Shown here piece after piece: positions 9,153 to 18,055 of a stretch of DNA of 64,000 nucleotides (within the stretch, counting starts at the first letter, position 1; the number at the start of each line of letters is the position of its first letter). A program made the position numbers and the translations under genes. Origin of the DNA: Bacillota bacterium (GTDB lineage: Bacteria; Bacillota; Clostridia; Acetivibrionales; DSM-1351); assembly GCA_023416275.1 (NCBI GenBank), contig JAEZIB010000038.1, positions 1-64,000 of the forward strand, given 5' to 3'. The notes under the pieces are model-generated. The model saw only the letters and a program-made list of their open reading frames with translations, was not told where the DNA came from and ran no database searches.

Positions 9153-10183
9153 GTGGAAAAAGGGTGGAAAAGGGTCCAGAATATGATATAGCTGTTACAA
9201 GCAGAGTAAGGCTTGCCAGAAACTTTGCAGACATACCCTTTTCAGCTAAAATGAGTTCAAAGCATCAGAATGAGCTCATAAAAAGAATGCAGGATATAAT
9301 TTCTGGAAGTAAATCTTATAGCAAGCTGATGTTTGCAGATATAACTGCTATGCATCCAGTTGACAGGATTTCACTTATGGAAAGACACCTTATAAGCCCT
9401 GATTTAGCTGAAACTAAAGTAAATTGTGGAGCTTATATAAATGAAGCTGAGAACTTGAGCATAATGGTGAATGAAGAGGATCATATTAGAATTCAGGCAT
9501 TGTATTCAGGTATCCAGTTAGAAAAAGCATATTCTGTATGTGATGACATAGATTCAATTATATCAGAAAAGGCAGATTATGCATTTGATGATAAATATGG
9601 TTACTTAACAAGCTGCCCTACAAACCTTGGAACAGGAATGAGAGCATCTGTAATGCTACATCTTCCGGCTTTGGTTATGACTGGATATATTCAATCCATA
9701 CTTGAAAGTTGTAATAAAGTGGGCGTTACTGTGAGGGGCATTTATGGAGAAAACAGTGAAGCCGTTGGTGATATGTTTCAGGTGTCCAACCAAATTTCTT
9801 TAGGCAGAAAAGAAGATGAGACTATTGCCAGCATTGACGGAATATGTAAGCAGATAATTGATCGAGAAAAGTCTTTGAGGCTTCAACTTTACAAACAGAA
9901 TATCTTTAAATTTGAGGATAGAATCTATAGAGCATATGGGCTCCTGCTTAATGCAAGAATTATTTCCACACAGGAATGCTTTAAATATTTGTCTGATGTT
10001 AGACTTGGCGTAAGTATGGGAATAATAAAGGATATTAATATAAATACATTAAATGAAATACAGGTGTTATCACAGCCAGCAACATTGCAGAAAATTTCAG
10101 GAAAGCCGTTATCTCAGGAGGAAAGGGATATTAAAAGGGCTGAATTGATTAGAAGTCAATTACAATCATCTGAAGATAAATAA
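9149..10183 (+). CDS. mcsB: Protein-arginine kinase McsB
   Basis: Phosphorylates arginine residues on proteins; pArg marks substrates for ClpC-ClpP degradation and inactivates CtsR. The 344-residue product is a guanidino-phosphotransferase fold. ITSRVRLARNF-type phosphate-binding text (VTSRVRLARNF, about 17-27) and the signature YLTSCPTNLGTGMRASV (about 151-167, with the active-site Cys) are present. RGIYGENSEA in the C-terminal half also fits. Its ATG overlaps the mcsA stop. Unlike many Firmicutes, clpC does not follow closely: a family A repeat fills the gap. Confidence 0.95.
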   Translation: MSGKRVEKGPEYDIAVTSRVRLARNFADIPFSAKMSSKHQNELIKRMQDIISGSKSYSKLMFADITAMHPVDRISLMERHLISPDLAETKVNCGAYINEAENLSIMVNEEDHIRIQALYSGIQLEKAYSVCDDIDSIISEKADYAFDDKYGYLTSCPTNLGTGMRASVMLHLPALVMTGYIQSILESCNKVGVTVRGIYGENSEAVGDMFQVSNQISLGRKEDETIASIDGICKQIIDREKSLRLQLYKQNIFKFEDRIYRAYGLLLNARIISTQECFKYLSDVRLGVSMGIIKDININTLNEIQVLSQPATLQKISGKPLSQEERDIKRAELIRSQLQSSEDK

Positions 10184-10184
10184 T

Positions 10185-10337
10185 TTAACGAGGCAAGAAG
10201 ATGTCCGCCACTTTTATAAGTGAGGGTATCACTTTGGTTATCAGGCGGTGAGAATATTTCCCGCCTCGATGAAACGCCGCTGATGAAATGAAATTTTTCT
10301 ACAATCGAAAAATTTTATTTAAATCTAGGTGTTATAA
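10185..10337 (+). repeat. Family A structured repeat, copy A1 (between mcsB and clpC)
   Basis: Runs from AACGAGGC to GGTGTTATAA. Domain I is closed by CGAGGC/GCCTCG and contains CACTT-TTAT-AAGTG. Domain II is closed by AACGCC/GGTGTT and contains an AAATTTTTC/GAAAAATTT hairpin. The short frame kept in other copies is broken here by one missing base. The repeat sits inside the otherwise compact ctsR operon. Confidence 0.9.
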
Positions 10338-10407
10338 GTTTTTGGCAGATTATAATAAATAAAAAACTTAAAATATACTATTGTAGATAAGTGAGAGGTG
10401 ATCAAAA

Positions 10408-12843
10408 ATGTATCAACGATTTACGGAGAAGGCAGAAAAGGCAATGACATTTTCTCAGCAGAGTGCTGTCGAGCTAGGGCATAATTATGTAGGTACTGAA
10501 CATATTCTATTAGGTCTTGTAAAAGAAGGCTCTGGAGTTGCTGCTAGAGTACTTCAGGCACAGGGAATAACAGAGGAGAAAATACTAAAGGAAATTGAAG
10601 AACTAATAGGTAAGGGTGAAACAGTTGGTGAGACACCAGTTGGATTTACTCCAAGGACAAAAAGGGTGTTGGAGCTTGCCTTCAAAGAAGCAAGAAGAAT
10701 GGGGCAAGGCTATATAGGAACTGAACATTTACTCCTTGGGATTATGAAGGAGGGGGAAAGTGTAGCTGTTAGGATATTGATGGACTTAGGCGTTGAGCCC
10801 CAAAAACTTTTATCTGAGCTTGTCAAGGTGTTAAATGAGGATGCGCCTGGTTCAACAGGTGCACCTAAAAATGGAGGAACAAGTTCTAATACTCCAACAT
10901 TGAATCAATTCGGCAGAGATTTAACTGATATGGCGAGAGATGGCAAAATAGACCCTGTTATCGGCAGAGACACTGAAATTGAAAGAATTATACAAATATT
11001 AAGTCGCAGAACAAAAAACAATCCTTGTCTAATAGGTGAACCTGGAGTTGGAAAAACTGCTATTGCCGAAGGCCTTGCTCAAAAGATTGTTGAGGGAAAT
11101 ATCCCTGAAATATTAAATGATAAAAGGGTTGTCACTTTAGATGTTTCTTCTATGGTGGCAGGTGCAAAATACAGAGGTGAATTTGAGGAAAGACTCAAAA
11201 AGGCAATGGAAGAAATTAGAAAAGCTGGAAATGTAATTTTATTTATAGATGAGCTCCATACAATTGTAGGGGCTGGTGCTGCAGAAGGTGCCATTGATGC
11301 TTCAAACATATTAAAACCATCACTTGCAAGGGGAGAAATACAAGTTATTGGTGCTACTACATTAAATGAATATAGAAAGCATATTGAGAAGGACGCTGCT
11401 TTAGAGAGAAGATTCCAGCCAATTACTGTTGGCGAGCCTACAAAAGAGGAAGCCGTTGAAATATTAAAAGGTGTTAGAGATAAGTATGAGGCACATCATA
11501 GAGTTAAGATTACAGACGGTGCTTTAGAGGCAGCTGTTAAGCTTAGTGATAGATATATTACAGACAGATTTCTTCCAGACAAGGCTATTGACCTTGTAGA
11601 TGAAGCTGCTTCAAGGGTAAGGCTAAAAACCTTTACAGCTCCTCCTGATGTAAAAAATATGGAGGAAAAGGTAGAAAGGCTTAGCAAGGAAAAGGAAGAT
11701 GCTATTAGACATCAAGAATTTGAGAAAGCAGCAAAAATAAGGGATGAAGAGCAGAAGCTAAAAAATGAGCTTGATAAAATAAGGAATGAATGGCATCAGA
11801 AAAACCAAACCAAAACAGATACTGTTACAGAGGATGAAATAGAGGATATTGTTGCCAGCTGGACTGGTATACCTGTCAAGAAGTTGGCAGAGGAAGAAAC
11901 AGAACGCCTTCTCAAATTGGAGGAAACCCTTCATAATAGAGTTATTGGCCAGGATGAAGCAGTAAAGTCAATAGCTAAAGCCATCAGAAGAGGTAGAGTA
12001 GGATTAAAAGACCCAAAAAGACCAGTAGGTTCATTTATATTCTTAGGGCCTACAGGTGTAGGTAAAACAGAGCTTTGTAAAGCTTTAGCAGAGGCAATGT
12101 TTGGCGATGAAAAAGCTATGATACGTGTTGATATGTCAGAGTTTATGGAGAAACACAGTGTATCAAAGCTGGTTGGTTCACCTCCAGGATATGTAGGCTA
12201 TGATGAAGGCGGACAATTGACTGAAAAGGTAAGAAGAAAGCAATATTCTGTACTACTTTTTGATGAAATAGAAAAGGCTCATCCAGATATATTTAATATT
12301 TTGCTTCAAATTCTTGAAGATGGCAGATTGACCGATTCACAGGGTAGAGTTGTTGACTTTAGAAATACAATTATAATAATGACCTCAAATGTAGGTGCCA
12401 GAACAATTACAGAGCCTAAACGCCTTGGTTTCTCAGTTGGAAACGATGAGAGCGCAAAAAATTATGAGGATATGAAGAAAAATGTAATGGGTGAGTTAAA
12501 GAAAACCTTTAGACCTGAATTTCTTAACAGAATTGATGATATAATTGTATTCCACCCATTGACAGAGGATAACATTAAAGAAATTGTCAAGCTGATGCTT
12601 AATGTACTGATAAAGAGGCTAGAGCAAAATGAAGTGGCTCTTGAAGTGAGTGATGAGGCTATGACTTATATTGCTAAAAAGGGTTTTGATCCTATTTTTG
12701 GTGCGAGACCGCTTAGACGAGCTATTCAGAGTATGATTGAGGATATGCTTGCAGAAGAAATGCTTGAGGGCAAAATTAAAGCAGGGGACAGAGTTATGGT
12801 GGATATTGAAGGAGAAAAATTTGTAATTAATAAGAGAGGGTAA
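10408..12843 (+). CDS. clpC: AAA+ protease unfoldase ClpC
   Basis: Hexameric unfoldase that feeds misfolded or pArg-marked proteins to ClpP in the cytoplasm. The 811-residue product has the full order: two ClpN repeats (about 1-145) and AAA1 with Walker A GEPGVGKTA (about 208) and VILFIDELHT Walker B. The UVR-containing middle domain at about 410-470 (RHQEFEKAAKIRDEEQKL) is the adaptor-binding coiled coil. AAA2 has GPTGVGKTE (about 549) and SVLLFDEIEKA. A ClpP-loop hydrophobic tripeptide is not obvious by eye. The ribosome site is GAGAGGTGAT. It belongs to the CtsR operon, but the repeat upstream could decouple its expression. A terminator follows at 12877. Confidence 0.96.
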   Translation: MYQRFTEKAEKAMTFSQQSAVELGHNYVGTEHILLGLVKEGSGVAARVLQAQGITEEKILKEIEELIGKGETVGETPVGFTPRTKRVLELAFKEARRMGQGYIGTEHLLLGIMKEGESVAVRILMDLGVEPQKLLSELVKVLNEDAPGSTGAPKNGGTSSNTPTLNQFGRDLTDMARDGKIDPVIGRDTEIERIIQILSRRTKNNPCLIGEPGVGKTAIAEGLAQKIVEGNIPEILNDKRVVTLDVSSMVAGAKYRGEFEERLKKAMEEIRKAGNVILFIDELHTIVGAGAAEGAIDASNILKPSLARGEIQVIGATTLNEYRKHIEKDAALERRFQPITVGEPTKEEAVEILKGVRDKYEAHHRVKITDGALEAAVKLSDRYITDRFLPDKAIDLVDEAASRVRLKTFTAPPDVKNMEEKVERLSKEKEDAIRHQEFEKAAKIRDEEQKLKNELDKIRNEWHQKNQTKTDTVTEDEIEDIVASWTGIPVKKLAEEETERLLKLEETLHNRVIGQDEAVKSIAKAIRRGRVGLKDPKRPVGSFIFLGPTGVGKTELCKALAEAMFGDEKAMIRVDMSEFMEKHSVSKLVGSPPGYVGYDEGGQLTEKVRRKQYSVLLFDEIEKAHPDIFNILLQILEDGRLTDSQGRVVDFRNTIIIMTSNVGARTITEPKRLGFSVGNDESAKNYEDMKKNVMGELKKTFRPEFLNRIDDIIVFHPLTEDNIKEIVKLMLNVLIKRLEQNEVALEVSDEAMTYIAKKGFDPIFGARPLRRAIQSMIEDMLAEEMLEGKIKAGDRVMVDIEGEKFVINKRG

Positions 12844-12876
12844 AGCAAATAGTATTGACCTCTGTAGTTAATATTG

Positions 12877-12913
12877 TAGGGATGAATGCTTAAATAGAGG
12901 CATCTCATCCCTA
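12877..12913 (+). terminator. Rho-independent terminator after clpC
   Basis: Stem TAGGGATGA/TCATCCCTA extended by ATGC/GCAT, followed by ATTATTTTT, 34 bases beyond the clpC stop. Confidence 0.85.
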
Positions 12914-13009
12914 ATTATTTTTACTGTTTAAAAATTATTTTTATATAGTAGGTTTATTAGTATTAGATACAGTACTTTCTATAACATACTCATTAGTGGT
13001 GGTAGCATC

Positions 13010-13111
13010 TTAATCACTTTCAAGGCTTTCACCTTCAGCATCTTCTGAAGATAAATACATTTCCTCCTGGGCAGAAGCATCTACTTCAACTATTTCTAAA
13101 TCATCTATACT
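13010..13111 (-). pseudogene. Remnant of an acidic C-terminal coding segment
   Basis: The minus strand holds 33 codons of strongly acidic text ending in a stop (includes DDLEIVEVDASAQEEMY and SSEDAEGESLESD), without a start codon or ribosome site in frame. The composition looks protein-coding. An ATG 10 bases upstream is out of frame. It may be the tail of a decayed gene or chance; no family is recognised. The rest of 12914-13382 is AT-rich and shows nothing. Confidence 0.3.
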
Positions 13112-13382
13112 TCAGCATGGTAGTTGTTACGTGCGTTTATTTATATTGATAAACAGTTCTCAATATATAATATGTTAAGATTGTAAAACTGTACGTAATA
13201 TGAATAGGTAATAAAGGCTTTTTGTGGATGGTTTAATTTGTAACATATATTTTAATATGATAAAATTTTATATTATAAAAATTAATTTAATTAAAACTTA
13301 TTTTATTAATATAATTGGAATCTTAAAATCTTACGAAGTAGCATAAACATCAGATAAAAATTAAAATAAAAAATTATAAGGT

Positions 13383-14288
13383 ATGGTGAAAAATATGATA
13401 GAGCCAACAGAAAAAGTATGGACAGATGAAGAACTTAAAAGTGAAATTAAACGTATGAAAATGTCAATGTGTGAGTCTACCCCAACTACTTTGCAGATAC
13501 AGCAGGTGGGTACAGAGATGTATTTAGATACTGAAGAAGGTAAAGTGCGCATATTGGCATATAATCTTGACAATCCACAACCCTTGCCGCTGTTTGTCAA
13601 CATTCATGGCGGAGGATTTGTGCTGGGAAAGGCTGAATCTGATGACCCGTTTATGATGAATATTGCAGATAATGCCAATGTTAAAATTATCAATATAGAT
13701 TATAGTCTTGCTCCCGATTACCCATTTCCCAAAGCCTTGAATGAGTGTTATGCGGTAATTCGGTATGCAAAAGAGCATTGGCAGGAGTTTAATATAGACC
13801 CCGACAATATTGCTGTGGGTGGTCACAGTGCAGGTGGAAATCTCAGTGCAGCCATTTGTCTTTTGGACTATGAGAGAAAGGTTTTGGGAATTAAAAGCTT
13901 GATACTGGACTATCCACCTATGGATGTTTATACAGACGCAGGACTTAAGAATCAACCGAAAGAAGCAATTCCAATACCTATATGTCGTTTGTTTGATGCT
14001 TGCTATTGCAATGATAAAGAGGCAAGAAAAAATCCTCTTATATCCCCAATATATGCGGCACCAGAACAATTGAGTTCTTTTCCACCTACATTAGTAATCA
14101 CTGCTAGCCGTGATTCATTGTGCCAAGAGGCAGAAAAATTTAAGGACATGCTAGTAATGGCAGGTGTGGATGTGACACACAAACGGTTTGATGCCGAACA
14201 CGGCTTTAACATGAATCATAGCCCAGAAGCCAGGGAATCATGGAAGTTGATGATAAACCATTTGAAGCGAACCTTATGGGATAAATAG
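13383..14288 (+). CDS. Alpha/beta hydrolase (HSL/acetyl-esterase-like)
   Basis: Cytoplasmic serine esterase of the hormone-sensitive-lipase group, 301 residues, no signal peptide. The oxyanion-hole motif HGGGFVLG (about 75), nucleophile elbow GGHSAGGN (Ser about 150), acid in TASRDSL (about 240) and the histidine in AEHGFNMN (about 272) form a complete triad. The natural substrate is unknown; relatives hydrolyse short-chain acyl or acetyl esters, including acetylated sugars. ATG 13383 is very close to AAGG, and ATG 13395 is a possible alternative. It is convergent with the GT2 gene, with a shared bidirectional terminator. Confidence 0.88.
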   Translation: MVKNMIEPTEKVWTDEELKSEIKRMKMSMCESTPTTLQIQQVGTEMYLDTEEGKVRILAYNLDNPQPLPLFVNIHGGGFVLGKAESDDPFMMNIADNANVKIINIDYSLAPDYPFPKALNECYAVIRYAKEHWQEFNIDPDNIAVGGHSAGGNLSAAICLLDYERKVLGIKSLILDYPPMDVYTDAGLKNQPKEAIPIPICRLFDACYCNDKEARKNPLISPIYAAPEQLSSFPPTLVITASRDSLCQEAEKFKDMLVMAGVDVTHKRFDAEHGFNMNHSPEARESWKLMINHLKRTLWDK

Positions 14289-14319
14289 AGGTTGTAAGAT
14301 ATACATTTTACTAATAAAG

Positions 14320-14364
14320 AAAATCCTTAAAAAAGCTGGGAATTCCGCTATTTTTAAGGATTTT
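14320..14364. terminator. Bidirectional terminator between the esterase and GT2 genes
   Basis: Perfect 14-base stem AAAATCCTTAAAAA/TTTTTAAGGATTTT around a 17-base loop; A- and T-tracts on the two sides serve both convergent genes. Confidence 0.85.
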
Positions 14365-14371
14365 TATGTTT

Positions 14372-15628
14372 TCATTGATTTTCCATATCATTAATATTCA
14401 TTTGTCTTGTATGAATGGTATGGCTCCATTCTTTGTTATCCTTTTCTAAAAAGCCCTGAATGGTGATGGGTACCCATGTAAGGCAGTAAAATGGATATAT
14501 TATAAATCCAAAGAGGGCTTTTAGGTTGAATTTCTTTTCTACCAAAATTATTATAGGTCCATAAAACATTTGAAATATTCCCATAATATACCATACTTCT
14601 ACGGGAAATACATACTGAATGCTGAAAAGAGGAAATTCTGGGTATACAGTCTGGACCCACAGCATTAATGTCATTAAACCTACAAATACAAATCTGATAG
14701 GCTGAAACAAATATAGTGCACAGTCAAGGGAGACAAGATCACCTTGTGAAAATGCCTGTCTAAACAGAGGAGAAAGATATTTGCTGGCACAATCTGCATG
14801 ACCCTGCATCCAACGTTTACGCTGTTTCCAGGATTGCTTGAAGGTTAACGGCTTTTCGTCGTAAACCACTGCTTGATGTGCCCATGAAATTTTAATACCG
14901 TTTAATGCAAGTTTCATAGTGTATTCAAGATCTTCTGTCAAGCAAGTAGCACCCCATTTGAGCTTTTTCAGAACAGAGGTATCTATACAAAAACCAGTAC
15001 CGCAAAGGCTGCAGCTTAGCTTTAGATAGTATCTGGGCAGCTGAAAAATACGGTTTGACAACCAAAAGGCAATGGAATAAGAACACGTAATCCAACTGTC
15101 ATAAGGATTTTTACTGTCGATATAACCCTGAACAACTTTATGTCCTTTGCAAAGCTGCTTATTCATTTCCAAAAGAAAATTTGTTGAAACAAGGTTATCA
15201 GCATCAAAAATAGCAATTGCGTCGTACTGACGATTCATTTTAAATATTCTATCAAACATCCATTCTAATGCATGGCCTTTTCCTTTTTGAGATTCATTTT
15301 CTCGGATATGTACCTTTGCACCTAGAGATTGAGCTATTTTAGCGGTGTTATCAGTACAGTTATCAGCAATTACAAATATATCATATAAGTGACGGGGGTA
15401 ACTTAATTTCAATAGACTATCTATAATATTGCTAATCACCAATTCCTCATTATGAGCAGCAACCACAAGAGCAAAGCTTTTTTTAGGAGCAATTTCATTA
15501 CCATCTTTTTCTTTTCTTTTTATCCATCCAAATATAGATATTCCAGCGAAATAACAGCCTGCCACAAAAATAGCTATCTGAATAATTTCACTTACATAAA
15601 AACTGATATAGTAAAATATTGTTTCCAT
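14372..15628 (-). CDS. Membrane glycosyltransferase family 2 (processive, polysaccharide-synthase-like)
   Basis: An integral membrane GT2 of 418 residues, probably making or extending a cell-surface polysaccharide. An N-terminal membrane helix (about 5-25) precedes the GT-A domain with AAHNEELVI and the first acidic site in DNCTDNT. The DxD-like IFDADN (about 144) and QRKRWMQG (QxxRW, about 270) mark processive beta-glycosyltransferases. Several hydrophobic segments fill the last 120 residues. The in-frame TTG upstream lies within the GGAGG site, so ATG 15628 is preferred. Product chemistry cannot be told. Confidence 0.88.
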   Translation of the reverse strand: METIFYYISFYVSEIIQIAIFVAGCYFAGISIFGWIKRKEKDGNEIAPKKSFALVVAAHNEELVISNIIDSLLKLSYPRHLYDIFVIADNCTDNTAKIAQSLGAKVHIRENESQKGKGHALEWMFDRIFKMNRQYDAIAIFDADNLVSTNFLLEMNKQLCKGHKVVQGYIDSKNPYDSWITCSYSIAFWLSNRIFQLPRYYLKLSCSLCGTGFCIDTSVLKKLKWGATCLTEDLEYTMKLALNGIKISWAHQAVVYDEKPLTFKQSWKQRKRWMQGHADCASKYLSPLFRQAFSQGDLVSLDCALYLFQPIRFVFVGLMTLMLWVQTVYPEFPLFSIQYVFPVEVWYIMGIFQMFYGPIIILVEKKFNLKALFGFIIYPFYCLTWVPITIQGFLEKDNKEWSHTIHTRQMNINDMENQ

Positions 15629-15742
15629 TAAATCCTCCAATTAATTGTTTGTACTGCTTAATAGTTTGCTCTAAAAATGGAAAAATATTTATGCTATAAT
15701 AAACTTATGCTAATTTGAATATAATTTTAGCTGTTATAATTA

Positions 15743-15898
15743 TATAACGAGGCAAAAAAATGTCCCACACTTCTATAAGTGGCGGGTACCGCTTTGGTTT
15801 TCAGGCGGTGAGAATATATCTCGCCTCGATGAAACGCCGCCGATGTAATGAAATTTTTCTACAATCAAAAAATTTCATTTCGAATTTAGGAGTTATAA
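15743..15898 (+). repeat. Family A structured repeat, copy A2
   Basis: From TATAACGAGGC to GGAGTTATAA. Carries CACTT-CTAT-AAGTG, ACCGC/GCGGT, GAGGC/GCCTC and an AAATTTTT hairpin. A frame starting MSHTSISGGYRFGFQAVRI follows GAGG with 7-8 base spacing. It lies between the divergent GT2 and GH15 genes. Confidence 0.9.
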
Positions 15899-15946
15899 AG
15901 ATTTACAAATGCTTATTCCGCAGGATTATACTTCATGGAGGTTATA

Positions 15947-17881
15947 ATGCAAAAATCATATTATAATAATGCAATTATTGGTAATTCATCAATGCTGGTT
16001 TGTTTAAGTGAAAAAAGTGAATTACTCAGATTATTTTGGCCAAACATTGATTATTTACAGCAATTTGACAAGATGCTATGCGGTATCTTTATAAAAAATA
16101 GGAATGGAAGCACAGTGTGGCTCAATGATCAACGCTGTGAGCATCATCAGGAATATTTACAGGATTCAAATATAGTTAAGAGCACTGTAACAAATTCTGT
16201 TGATGGTTATAAGGTTATATTGTATGACTTTGTGCACCCTGATAGGGATGTGCTGGTAAGGAGATTTGAGATAAAAAATATATCAAATGAGCAAAGGGAA
16301 CTGGGCTTTGTTGCTTTTTCAGCTGCAACAAGTGCCGATACTGACATTGCATGCTCAATGTTTGATTTTAACAATGAGGCTTTAATCCATTACAGGAGCA
16401 ATAATTATATATCTGTATTCTCAGACAATCCTGCCATGCAGTTTCAAATTGGTAACAATGCCAATGAGGCTGCTGTAAATACCTATCTTTTTGGCAAGGA
16501 CGATATAGGTATGATGAAGGATGCTGCGGTTTCATGGGATATGGGTAAGTTTGCAAAAAATGAGACTAAGTATTTTAATCTATATATTACTGCAAACAGT
16601 AATTTAAAAGCAGCTAAAAATTTTATAAAAGAAGTAAGAAAAATTGGAGCTTTAACTATTTATAATGAGACTGAGCAATATTGGAAGGATTTTTTACACA
16701 AGGCAAAAGTATTAAAATCAGGAAACGACAGGCTGGATAATTTGTATAAGAGGTCATTATTGGTATTTCAGCTAATGTATGATAAAAAAAGCGGAGGCCT
16801 ATTAGCGGCTCCTGAAGTTGATGAATATTTCACAAAGTGCGGTAGATACGCATATTGTTGGGGTAGAGATGCTGCTTTTATAACAGGAGCATTGGATATA
16901 GCTGGACTGAATGAATGTGTTGACAATTTTTATAAATGGGCTGTTAGTGTACAAGACGAAGATGGAAGCTGGCAGCAAAGATATCATATGGATGGTAATT
17001 TAGCACCCTGCTGGGGGTTACAGGTAGACGAAACAGGAACCTTACTGTGGGGTATGCTTAACCATTATAATTATGTTAAAAGAATAGAGTTCCTGCAATC
17101 TGTATGGAATAGTGTGGTGGCTGGTGCTGAATTCTTAATTAAATTTATAGACGCAGATACTGGTTTGCCTAAGCCTAGCTTTGATTTGTGGGAGGAAAGA
17201 TTTGGAGAGCATGCTTATTCCTCTGCTGCAGTATATGCAGGACTTAATTCAGCTGCAAAAATTGCTAAAATTTTGGGCAAATCAAGTGAACAGTATACCA
17301 AGTGGGATGAACGTGCAAAAAGTATTAAGCAAGCAATTGTTAAGTGTTTTTGGAAGGAAGATTATAAGCGATTTATCAGAAGTGTCAGAGTAAAACTAAA
17401 CGGATGGGGGCCTGAACCTTCTCAAAGTACTACTATGATTGAAATAAATCCAAAGGGTTATATGAGAGATGTAACTTTGGAGGATTGGAAGGTAGATGTA
17501 AGCTTAGTAGGATTAAGTATTCCCTTTGATGTATTTGATGCCAATGATATTATGGTTAAGGATACTGTTTTATTAATTGAACAGGTATTAACCTCAGATG
17601 GAGTTGGAGGAATAAAGAGATATGAAAATGACTCTTATATTGGTGGGAATCCTTGGGTGCTTACTACACTGTGGGTTGCTTTATATCATGCAAAAACAGG
17701 CAATTATACAAAAGCAAAGGAATATTTGTATTGGGCTGCCGATTCAAAGACAGAAATGGGCTTGCTGCCTGAACAGCGTAATAAATACACTGGAAAGCCC
17801 GATTGGGTAATACCTCTTACATGGTCTCATGCAATGTATGTTCATGTGCTTTCAGAGCTTATAAAGGCGGGAGTGCTTTAA
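15947..17881 (+). CDS. Glycoside hydrolase family 15-like (glucoamylase/glucodextranase type)
   Basis: A 644-residue enzyme with the two-part layout of bacterial GH15: an N-terminal beta-sandwich (about 1-260) and an (alpha/alpha)6 barrel. Barrel markers include YCWGRDAAFITGAL (about 306) and FDLWEERFGEH, the region of the general acid Glu (about 414). GLLPEQ holds the candidate catalytic base and is followed by PLTWSHAMY. It would release glucose or a related sugar from alpha-glucan or other alpha-glucosides. No signal peptide is visible, so it is probably cytoplasmic. An earlier ATG at 15935 lies in the GGAGG site; ATG 15947 is chosen. No partner gene suggests the substrate. Confidence 0.88.
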   Translation: MQKSYYNNAIIGNSSMLVCLSEKSELLRLFWPNIDYLQQFDKMLCGIFIKNRNGSTVWLNDQRCEHHQEYLQDSNIVKSTVTNSVDGYKVILYDFVHPDRDVLVRRFEIKNISNEQRELGFVAFSAATSADTDIACSMFDFNNEALIHYRSNNYISVFSDNPAMQFQIGNNANEAAVNTYLFGKDDIGMMKDAAVSWDMGKFAKNETKYFNLYITANSNLKAAKNFIKEVRKIGALTIYNETEQYWKDFLHKAKVLKSGNDRLDNLYKRSLLVFQLMYDKKSGGLLAAPEVDEYFTKCGRYAYCWGRDAAFITGALDIAGLNECVDNFYKWAVSVQDEDGSWQQRYHMDGNLAPCWGLQVDETGTLLWGMLNHYNYVKRIEFLQSVWNSVVAGAEFLIKFIDADTGLPKPSFDLWEERFGEHAYSSAAVYAGLNSAAKIAKILGKSSEQYTKWDERAKSIKQAIVKCFWKEDYKRFIRSVRVKLNGWGPEPSQSTTMIEINPKGYMRDVTLEDWKVDVSLVGLSIPFDVFDANDIMVKDTVLLIEQVLTSDGVGGIKRYENDSYIGGNPWVLTTLWVALYHAKTGNYTKAKEYLYWAADSKTEMGLLPEQRNKYTGKPDWVIPLTWSHAMYVHVLSELIKAGVL

Positions 17882-17959
17882 GATTTTAAAGTAGCTAGCT
17901 ACTGAGCTTTTCTCGGGCTAAATACTGTGAATGAACAATACTAGTTCCTAGCAATTAAT

Positions 17960-18036
17960 AATTCAAACAATTATTTTGGCAACAAACTATTGATACGTCT
18001 CCCGCACCAATAGACTAATTATATGCAAAGGTTGAA
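17960..18036 (-). repeat. Family C dispersed repeat
   Basis: Plus-strand text GCACCAATAGACTAATTATA matches the copy at 2550-2630 (GCACCAATAGACTTTTTGTG), with shared flanks TATTTTGG.AACAAA and GGTTGA.TA. Confidence 0.65.
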
Positions 18037-18055
18037 TAACTAAATGATATAGGAG

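Noticed and set aside
13524..14069. Antisense 181-codon frame in the esterase gene
   Set aside because: The plus-strand frame has a complete catalytic triad; the antisense frame is rich in Cys/Trp/Ile runs and lacks a ribosome site.
15760..15966. 68-codon frame starting in a family A repeat
   Set aside because: The frame crosses the repeat and the GH15 ribosome site. Only the first 27 or so codons recur between copies, so the full frame is not a gene.
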